Of a DNA stretch of 10,073 nucleotides, positions 5,937 to 10,073 are shown piece after piece. The position numbers were made by a program, and so were the translations under genes. Below the pieces are notes generated by a model that had not been told where the DNA came from, made no database searches, and was given only the letters and a program-made list of their open reading frames with translations. The stretch lies in NCBI GenBank assembly GCA_027004315.1, contig JALTHV010000170.1:1-10073 (forward strand), written 5' to 3'. Position 1 is the stretch's first letter; each line of letters begins with the position of its first letter. Source of the stretch: Deltaproteobacteria bacterium. Its GTDB lineage: Bacteria; Desulfobacterota; Dissulfuribacteria; Dissulfuribacterales; UBA3076.

Positions 5937-5965
5937 TTGTTATTTTGATAAAATTCTGATATAGA
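5937..5965 (+). promoter_or_regulatory. Candidate sigma-70 promoter for rnc-era
   Basis: In the AT-rich gap 5890-6041, TTGTTA (5937-5942) is followed after 17 bases by TATAGA (5960-5965), a reasonable -35/-10 pair. A second overlapping option is TTGATA (5945-5950) with TATATC (5967-5972) at 16 bases. In this base composition such matches arise easily by chance, so only the presence of a promoter somewhere here is well supported. Confidence 0.4.
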
Positions 5966-5991
5966 TTATATCATTAGTATTATGCTTTTTG

Positions 5992-6010
5992 GCCATTTTT
6001 GAAAAATGGC
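5992..6010. repeat. Perfect 9-bp inverted repeat upstream of rnc
   Basis: GCCATTTTT (5992-6000) and AAAAATGGC (6002-6010) are exact complements around a single G. If the promoter at 5937-5965 is used, this hairpin lies in the rnc leader RNA, about 32 bases before the start. Many RNase III genes control themselves by cleaving a leader hairpin, but this stem is short and AT-rich. It could also be a weak terminator remnant or an operator. Confidence 0.45.
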
Positions 6011-6041
6011 TGAGTTAAATATATTGTATCTTTTGGTATAA

Positions 6042-6761
6042 ATGGAAGAAACTGAGGATCTTAAGCCTAGGCAGAATTCTGCCTCCAACCTGGAAGCCAG
6101 TCTTGGTTATCATTTTGCCCGGCCGGAGCTTCTAGAACAGGCCCTTACCCACCGTTCATATACTGCGGAGCATGGATTAGGTGCCCTAGATAACGAGCGC
6201 CTGGAATTTTTGGGCGATGCAGTCCTGGAACTTGTAGTTAGCCATCTTCTATTTATCCGCCATGGGGATAAGTGCAGGGAAGGTGAGCTTACCCGGATGA
6301 GGTCATTTCTTGTAAATGAGAGCCAGCTTGCCAAACAGGCCCACAGACTTGGGCTAGGGAAATATCTCCGGCTAGGCAAGGGCGAAGATAGGAGCGGCGG
6401 ACGCGATAAACCTTCTATACTCTCTGATACCTTTGAGGCAGTAATAGGGGCCATTTATCTGGACAGTAATATAGAGGAGATTTTTTCCTTTATAGAAAAG
6501 TATGTTGGTGATCTGCTCGACCAGGCAATAGTGATAGGAATCGATCAGGATTACAAAAGCAGACTTCAGGAGTTGACTCAGGGGCGTTTTCACAGTGTAC
6601 CGGTATATGAGACTGAGAAGATAACCGGGCCCGATCATCAACGGACTTTCCAGGTAGCAATTCATCTTAATGATCGTGTGGTACAGAGAGGCACAGGAAA
6701 GAGCAAGAAGGAGGCGGAGCAGGATGCTGCCCGAAAGGCGCTGAGCATTATAGGTGCTTGA
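6042..6761 (+). CDS. rnc: Ribonuclease III
   Basis: A double-strand-specific endoribonuclease for rRNA and mRNA processing; 239 residues, a normal bacterial length. The catalytic domain (about 15-150) has the family signature NERLEFLGDAVLEL (51-64) with E52, E55 and D59, then E82 in REGELTRMRS and the pair D129/E132 in SDTFEAVIGAIYLD, so the metal site is complete. The dsRNA-binding domain runs from about 169 to 236 (DYKSRLQELTQ to GTGKSKKEAEQDAARKAL). Upstream ATG extension is impossible because TAA (6039-6041) directly precedes the ATG. No good Shine-Dalgarno site is visible before the start (TTTTGGTATAA), which may mean weak or unusual translation initiation. era follows after nine bases, a common rnc-era arrangement. 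Confidence 0.96.
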   Translation: MEETEDLKPRQNSASNLEASLGYHFARPELLEQALTHRSYTAEHGLGALDNERLEFLGDAVLELVVSHLLFIRHGDKCREGELTRMRSFLVNESQLAKQAHRLGLGKYLRLGKGEDRSGGRDKPSILSDTFEAVIGAIYLDSNIEEIFSFIEKYVGDLLDQAIVIGIDQDYKSRLQELTQGRFHSVPVYETEKITGPDHQRTFQVAIHLNDRVVQRGTGKSKKEAEQDAARKALSIIGA

Positions 6762-6770
6762 GATTATTAG

Positions 6771-7697
6771 ATGGATACAGACACAGACCCACACCGATCT
6801 GGGACACAGGCAGCTTTTCGTTCAGGTTTTGTCGCAATAATTGGGGCACCGAACGTAGGAAAATCAACTCTTCTTAATCAACTTCTTGGGGAAAAGGTAG
6901 CAATCACTACCCCCAAACCACAGACAACCCGACGCCAGATAAGGGGGATTCTCACAGGAAATAATTTCCAGATAGTGTTTGTAGACACACCTGGAATCCA
7001 TGATCCTAAGAGACCCTTAAACAGGATATTGGTACATTGGGCCACACAGGCAGTCAAAGACGTAGATGCCATATTATTTGTGGTTGATGTGACATGTAGG
7101 CGGAGAGGTCAGGAATTCGCCATACTGGATCTCTTAAGGAAGATCAGAAGGCCTGTAATACTGATCCTCAATAAGATCGACAGGGTGGCAAAAGAGACCT
7201 TACTGCCCCTGATTAATGAACTAAAGGATGCATATCCCTTTGAGGCAATCATCCCTGTCTCTGCCAGGTATGGCAGTGGTACAGATTATGTGCTTGATGA
7301 AATACTGAGGATGCTTCCTGAAGGGCCCCAGTTTTATGATGGAACAATTATTACTGATCAGTCCAGGGAAAATCTGGCGGCTGAATTTATACGCGAAAAG
7401 ATTTTTCTGTTTGCACACCAAGAGATCCCCTACTCAACGGCTGTAGAGGTAGAGGATTTTAAGGACGATCCGGGGCGCCATATCATAAGGATCATGGCCG
7501 TCATCTATGTGGAAAGACCATCTCAGAAGGGGATCATTATAGGTAAGGGCGGCCATTTTCTCAAAAAGATCGGGGTCCTTGTCAGGCAGGAACTGGAGTC
7601 ACTTTGGGGCCGAAAGGTGTATCTGGATATTCGTGTCAAGGTCCTCAAGGAGTGGTCTAAGAATAAGCAGGCCCTGCGTCGTCTGGGTCTCATGTAA
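6771..7697 (+). CDS. era: GTPase Era
   Basis: Era binds the 3' end of 16S rRNA and assists 30S assembly. The protein has 308 residues, with a short polar N-terminal tail of about 18. The GTPase domain shows G1 GAPNVGKS (25-32), the switch region TTPKPQTTR (46-54), G3 DTPG (72-75), G4 NKID (134-137) and G5 SAR (164-166). The KH domain has GIIIGKGG (254-261), and the protein ends KNKQALRRLGLM. The start has no strong ribosome site, and coupling to rnc nine bases upstream is likely. The stop codon is not original: TAA 7695-7697 is bases 2-4 of an inserted element that starts at 7694. Removing the element and one copy of the 8-bp duplication would give GLIT followed by TGA, so the insertion changed only the last residues. 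Confidence 0.96.
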   Translation: MDTDTDPHRSGTQAAFRSGFVAIIGAPNVGKSTLLNQLLGEKVAITTPKPQTTRRQIRGILTGNNFQIVFVDTPGIHDPKRPLNRILVHWATQAVKDVDAILFVVDVTCRRRGQEFAILDLLRKIRRPVILILNKIDRVAKETLLPLINELKDAYPFEAIIPVSARYGSGTDYVLDEILRMLPEGPQFYDGTIITDQSRENLAAEFIREKIFLFAHQEIPYSTAVEVEDFKDDPGRHIIRIMAVIYVERPSQKGIIIGKGGHFLKKIGVLVRQELESLWGRKVYLDIRVKVLKEWSKNKQALRRLGLM

Positions 7698-7897
7698 GTT
7701 CTCAATAAGTCCTGGCGTAGCCGTTTGCGTCTCCGGCCAGCGGTAGCTTTTTTCAGGGTTTCAGTGCGAATTAATGGGCAGAGTGCTCTGATCTTGTGCA
7801 TCAAGCGATGCTCCTGAAACCCTGAAAAAAGCTACCGCTGGCCGGGGGGAATATGATCGGTTACCAAAAATGACACCTCCACTTATTGAGAAGTTAC
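7694..7897 (-). mobile_element. IS66-type MITE, copy 2 (204 bp, at the era stop codon)
   Basis: The same element family as at 2787-3041, in opposite orientation. End B is on the left (GTAAGTTCTCAATAAGT, 7694-7710) and end A on the right (ACTTATTGAGAAGTTAC, 7881-7897). End A here matches end A of copy 1 over about 40 bases (7857-7897 against 2787-2826) with three mismatches and one extra base. The flanks are identical 8-bp direct repeats, GGTCTCAT at 7686-7693 and 7898-7905. The interior is a perfect 32-bp inverted repeat (7733-7764 and 7814-7845) around a 49-base loop that itself holds two small hairpins (CAGAGTGCTCTG and GCATCAAGCGATGC). The inner palindrome differs from that of copy 1. No protein is encoded. 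The perfect duplication suggests a fairly recent insertion. Confidence 0.88.
7733..7845. repeat. Perfect 32-bp inverted repeat inside MITE copy 2
   Basis: Arms 7733-7764 and 7814-7845 are exact reverse complements with no mismatch, starting CCGGCCAGCGG and ending CAGGGTTTCAG on the left arm. In RNA this would be a very stable stem topped by a loop with two small stem-loops, a cloverleaf-like shape. It could block reverse degradation of the era mRNA or impede transcription. It is also long enough to be an RNase III substrate. Confidence 0.9.
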
Positions 7898-7959
7898 GGT
7901 CTCATCACCTGAACGACAAAGTCTCACCGATATGCCAATTTTCCCTAGCGGGAAAAATT

Positions 7960-7980
7960 AGTCATTTCAGTGACTTTTTT
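7960..7980 (+). terminator. Weak intrinsic terminator candidate after era
   Basis: AGTCA (7960-7964), six bases, then TGACT (7971-7975) running into six T residues (7975-7980). Just upstream is a second hairpin, TTTTCCC TAGC GGGAAAA. The overlapping GTGAC TTTTTT GTCAC (7970-7985) is an alternative fold. The stem is short, so termination would be modest. The position, about 60 bases beyond the inserted element, suits the end of the rnc-era unit. Confidence 0.4.
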
Positions 7981-8002
7981 GTCACGCCTATCTATGTCTT
8001 TT

Positions 8003-8020
8003 TGAGACTTTTAAGTCTCA
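8003..8020. promoter_or_regulatory. TGAGACT palindrome, candidate activator site upstream of lpxC
   Basis: TGAGACT TTTA AGTCTCA is a perfect inverted repeat. The same half-site occurs again at 8078-8084 (TGAGACT) and as AGTCTCA at 7920-7926. Its centre is about 80 bases upstream of the sigma-54-like promoter at 8089-8105, a usual distance for enhancer-binding activators. A separate 12-bp palindrome, CTGTAATTACAG, lies at 8058-8069. No regulator can be named from the sequence. Confidence 0.45.
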
Positions 8021-8088
8021 CTTCAGATCTTTATCCCTTCTGTATTTTTGAAACTATCTGTAATTACAGTAAAAAATTGAGACTATTT

Positions 8089-8105
8089 TAGGCACTATAC
8101 TTGCA
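8089..8105 (+). promoter_or_regulatory. Sigma-54-type -24/-12 promoter candidate
   Basis: TAGGCACTATACTTGCA matches the RpoN consensus YTGGCACGNNNNTTGCW at the invariant GG (8091-8092) and GC (8103-8104) with the exact spacing. Only the T before GG and the G after GGCAC differ. Expected transcription would begin near 8116, about 130 bases before the lpxC start. Upstream palindromic half-sites support the reading. lpxC is an essential gene not normally known for RpoN control, so the promoter may be additional to a housekeeping one. Confidence 0.55.
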
Positions 8106-8138
8106 TTGTGATCCATAATTCTTTTTGTTTACGTTCGA

Positions 8139-8246
8139 ATGGATGCCGAGAGGGTTTTTTGTCACATTCCATTTAAAAAATATTGGAGCGTTTTGCTCAA
8201 AATAGATACACAAATTTCTGGAAGACTATTAAGGAAAGAGAGATAA
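8139..8246 (+). other. Possible 35-codon leader ORF before lpxC
   Basis: ATG 8139 opens a frame of 35 codons (starting MDAERVFCHIPFKKYW, ending GRLLRKER) with TAA at 8244-8246, two bases before the likely GTG start of lpxC. Basic residues are frequent. No ribosome binding site is visible and no family is recognised. If translated, it could couple to lpxC. It may equally be a chance frame in leader RNA. Confidence 0.2.
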
Positions 8247-8248
8247 TA

Positions 8249-9175
8249 GTGACTGATCTTCAACATACACTTGAAAGGTCTGTAGGGGCAGTCGGCATAG
8301 GACTGCATACAGGGGAAAAGGTATCTCTAAAGATAAATCCGTCTCCAGCCAACACTGGGATCTGTTTTGTACGCAGGGACTTGAGCCCTGAGCAGGTCAT
8401 CCCGGCCCTGGCTGACTATGTAGTGGATACCAATTTTGCTACTAGCATAGGCACTAAACGGGGATCTATCTCTACCATTGAGCACCTCATGGCGGCCCTG
8501 TTGGGAGCAGGCGTGGATAATGCCCTGGTTGAGATCAATGGTCCAGAAGTCCCGGCAATGGATGGAAGTGCTGCTCCATTTTTTTCTCTTCTTCAAAAGG
8601 CCGGATTAAAGAGTCAGGCTGAACCCAGGCGATACATTGAAATTCTGGAACCAGTGGCGGTATCAAGGGGTGATAAATCTTTAGTTGTTGAGCCATGCAA
8701 AGACTTTAGAGTATCCTTTAAGATAGAATTCGAACATCCTCTTATTGCCAAGCAGAGTTTTTCTGGCAAGATCACGCCGCAGGCGTTTGAACGTCATATC
8801 AGCAGGGCAAGGACCTTTGGTTTCCTTAACGAATTAGAATTCCTAAAGAAAAATGGATTGGCCAGGGGCGGGTCCCTGGAAAATGCAATAGTTTTGGATG
8901 AGACCTCGATCTTCAATGATGGTGGTCTGCGTTTTTCTGATGAGTTTGTCCGTCATAAGGTCTTGGATCTGATCGGAGATATCTATCTCCTGGGCGCGCC
9001 AATTTTAGGCAAAGTCAAGGCTGTAAAGAGTGGCCATACCTTGCACCATCTCTTGGTCCAAAAATTGCTGAATTGTCCCTATGCTTGGCAATTTGTGGAA
9101 CAGGGGGGGACCTGGAAAGTGCCATATTGGCTTGGTTCCCAAGAAGATCTGATCTCTGCAACCGTACCTGCTTGA
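8249..9175 (+). CDS. lpxC: UDP-3-O-acyl-N-acetylglucosamine deacetylase
   Basis: LpxC is the zinc deacetylase that commits UDP-3-O-acyl-GlcNAc to lipid A. GTG 8249 gives 308 residues beginning MTDLQHTLERSVGAVGIGLH, which aligns with the usual LpxC N-terminus; a TTG 66 bases upstream would add 22 atypical residues. AAGGA (8231-8235) is a weak, distant ribosome site. Catalytic features are all present: TIEHLMAALLG (76-86) with general base E78 and zinc ligand H79, GPEVPAMDGSAAPF (98-111), RARTFGF (186-192), HKVLDLIGD (236-244) with zinc ligands H236 and D240, and H263 in the SGH motif. The C-terminus is ordinary in length. It appears to be transcribed alone from a spacer with a sigma-54-like promoter and palindromes. 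The downstream gene converges on it with a 13-base gap. Confidence 0.95.
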   Translation: MTDLQHTLERSVGAVGIGLHTGEKVSLKINPSPANTGICFVRRDLSPEQVIPALADYVVDTNFATSIGTKRGSISTIEHLMAALLGAGVDNALVEINGPEVPAMDGSAAPFFSLLQKAGLKSQAEPRRYIEILEPVAVSRGDKSLVVEPCKDFRVSFKIEFEHPLIAKQSFSGKITPQAFERHISRARTFGFLNELEFLKKNGLARGGSLENAIVLDETSIFNDGGLRFSDEFVRHKVLDLIGDIYLLGAPILGKVKAVKSGHTLHHLLVQKLLNCPYAWQFVEQGGTWKVPYWLGSQEDLISATVPA

Positions 9176-9182
9176 TGCTTGT

Positions 9183-9203
9183 AAATATCTATTTTTGATA
9201 TTT
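9183..9203. terminator. Weak hairpin between convergent lpxC and the TIGR02757 gene
   Basis: AAATATC (9183-9189) pairs with GATATTT (9197-9203) around a T-rich loop. It lies just after the lpxC stop and overlaps the stop of the minus-strand gene. The stem is all AT apart from one pair, so it is at best a poor bidirectional terminator. Confidence 0.2.
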
Positions 9204-9989
9204 CAATGCCCTTATAAGGCTGGAGGAGTTCATATCAGACCTGATCCCGAATCTTGTAATCACAAAATCATACTTGACCGGATCTTTAGGATTGATTTTC
9301 CTGAAATGTCTGGTTATTTCAAGGGCTGATTTGAGATCTGCCCGTTTTCTATCTGTGAAGCCAAGTTTTTTGGCAATATGAAACATATGCGTGTCCAGGG
9401 GTATTAATAATTTTGAAGGAGGGACACATTGCCAGCCACCAGGATCAACCAAGTCTTTTCTTATCATCCACCTGAGAAACAAAAAGGCCCTCTTACATGC
9501 GCTGCCATTTCTTGGATCAGGCAGTAAAAACGAGGATTCCTCTCTATGTGGGGGATAGAGTCTTCTCACAAAAATAGAAAGAGCAGGCACTACCGTCTCA
9601 TCCCCAGGGTCAAACCCGGAACAGAAGCAGGACTCAATAGACCCAAATTCTTCAAGGGCCCTGCTTACCCCGCACAGAAGCCTGACTAGGTCCCGGCCTG
9701 AGGTAAAACGATGTCTGAAGTCCCCAAACGTGTCCAGGAGCTCTGGCATATTGGTCTTTTCCAGAAACCGCGAGGGACTTGGCATGCGGACCAATATATA
9801 TGAGAGGCTTTTTAGGATCTGCTTGACCCTGCCATAGGCAAGAGACGATGCAACTAGAGCCACAATCTCTCTGTCTAGGAGATCGGGATAACCATAGAGG
9901 ACTTCCAGGGGATCTGGGTGTACAAAGACAGGCCTGTTGTACCTGGCATAGATCTGCTCAAGCCTTTCTCTGAGATATAGGGTCTCCAT
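9189..9989 (-). CDS. TIGR02757 (DUF2400) family protein
   Basis: A cytosolic protein of 266 residues belonging by pattern to the TIGR02757/DUF2400 family, whose function is not established. Family blocks visible in order: SPDPL-like VHPDPLEVLYGY (23-34), DREIVALVASSLAYGRVKQI (39-58), the central SACKRAFLFLRWMIRKD with VDPGGW, PPSKLLIPLDTHMFHIAKKLG, then LKSALEITRHF and the closing DPVKYDFVITRFGIR. The alternation of helices and the GGW...PLDTH block resemble helix-hairpin-helix DNA glycosylase folds, but this is an inference and no activity should be assigned. ATG at 9989 fits the family N-terminus (ETLYLRERLEQIYARYNRP). No Shine-Dalgarno site is seen, and the frame stays open upstream to the window edge, so a longer start is possible but unlikely. 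Confidence 0.85.
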   Translation of the reverse strand: METLYLRERLEQIYARYNRPVFVHPDPLEVLYGYPDLLDREIVALVASSLAYGRVKQILKSLSYILVRMPSPSRFLEKTNMPELLDTFGDFRHRFTSGRDLVRLLCGVSRALEEFGSIESCFCSGFDPGDETVVPALSIFVRRLYPPHREESSFLLPDPRNGSACKRAFLFLRWMIRKDLVDPGGWQCVPPSKLLIPLDTHMFHIAKKLGFTDRKRADLKSALEITRHFRKINPKDPVKYDFVITRFGIRSDMNSSSLIRALKYQK

Positions 9990-10001
9990 ATAAAGGGCAG
10001 A

Positions 10002-10066
10002 AAGGGCATAAAATATCTTGCAGCAATCTGTGTGGAATTAAGCCACACAGATTCCGTATTGCCCTT
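10002..10066. repeat. Two-tier inverted repeat in the leader of the TIGR02757 gene
   Basis: A perfect 11-bp pair, AATCTGTGTGG (10025-10035) and CCACACAGATT (10043-10053), encloses seven bases. Outside it, AAGGGCA (10002-10008) pairs with TGCCCTT (10060-10066). There is no T-tract on either strand, so it is not an intrinsic terminator. It may be an operator (TGTGTGG-N7-CCACACA is dyad-like) or a leader RNA structure. The window ends before the neighbouring gene. Confidence 0.5.
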
Positions 10067-10073
10067 CAAGGGA

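Noticed and set aside
7694..7897. Integron attC site or CRISPR-like structure
   Set aside because: Although it is a hairpin, there are no attC core sites (RYYYAAC/GTTRRRY) flanking a cassette and no spaced direct repeats. Paired GTAA ends and 8-bp duplications indicate transposition instead.
7870..8091. Open frame of 73 codons beginning inside MITE copy 2
   Set aside because: It starts in the element, has no ribosome site, runs through hairpins and the proposed regulatory sites, and shows T-rich, non-protein-like composition with no family pattern.
8183..8248. Upstream TTG start that would extend LpxC by 22 residues
   Set aside because: The extension is not typical of LpxC, TTG is a rare start, and GTG 8249 gives the usual N-terminus.

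Overview
The window looks like a chromosomal housekeeping region of a Gram-negative, probably anaerobic bacterium, most likely a member of Desulfobacterota (Deltaproteobacteria). This is an inference from gene content. LpxC implies a lipid A outer membrane. The lysine/diaminopimelate genes are dapA, dapB and a DapL-type aminotransferase, a set common in that phylum. A rubrerythrin-like remnant and a tandem ferritin-like protein suggest oxygen defence in an anaerobe. The exact taxon cannot be read from this sequence alone.

Layout, left to right. Positions 30-154 hold a decayed C-terminal piece of a rubrerythrin-type gene. A two-domain ferritin-like protein follows (201-1055), then a repeat-rich spacer and a small SelW/Rdx-family thioredoxin-like protein (1343-1588). 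Next comes the lysine/peptidoglycan block: dapA (1746-2681), a 255-bp inserted element, dapB (3055-3855) and dapL (3933-5096). dapL overlaps folK (5093-5620), which is followed closely by a membrane-anchored YHS-domain protein (5626-5889). After an AT-rich promoter-like gap come rnc (6042-6761) and era (6771-7697). A second, 204-bp inserted element abuts the end of era. It is followed by a regulatory-looking spacer and lpxC (8249-9175). A minus-strand TIGR02757-family gene (9189-9989) converges on lpxC.

How the genes fit together. DapA, DapB and DapL make LL-diaminopimelate from aspartate semialdehyde in three enzymatic steps, bypassing the succinylase/acetylase branch. The product feeds lysine and peptidoglycan. 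LpxC commits to lipid A, FolK serves folate, and Rnc and Era serve rRNA processing and 30S assembly.

The main discovery is a family of short, non-coding, strongly palindromic mobile elements. Copies at 2787-3041 and 7694-7897 share termini GTAA(C/G)TTCTCAATA, lie in opposite orientations, and are each flanked by an 8-bp direct repeat (GAAAGGAA/GAAAGGAG and GGTCTCAT/GGTCTCAT). The GTAA ends and 8-bp duplications match what is known of IS66-family transposition, so these look like IS66-type MITEs. One insertion duplicated the dapB Shine-Dalgarno region. The other rewrote the last codons of era and supplies its stop codon. Fragments of the same terminus occur at 1125, 1191 and 1717; the last runs into the dapA ribosome binding site. 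A second regulatory signal lies upstream of lpxC: a sigma-54-type -24/-12 promoter preceded by repeated TGAGACT half-sites.
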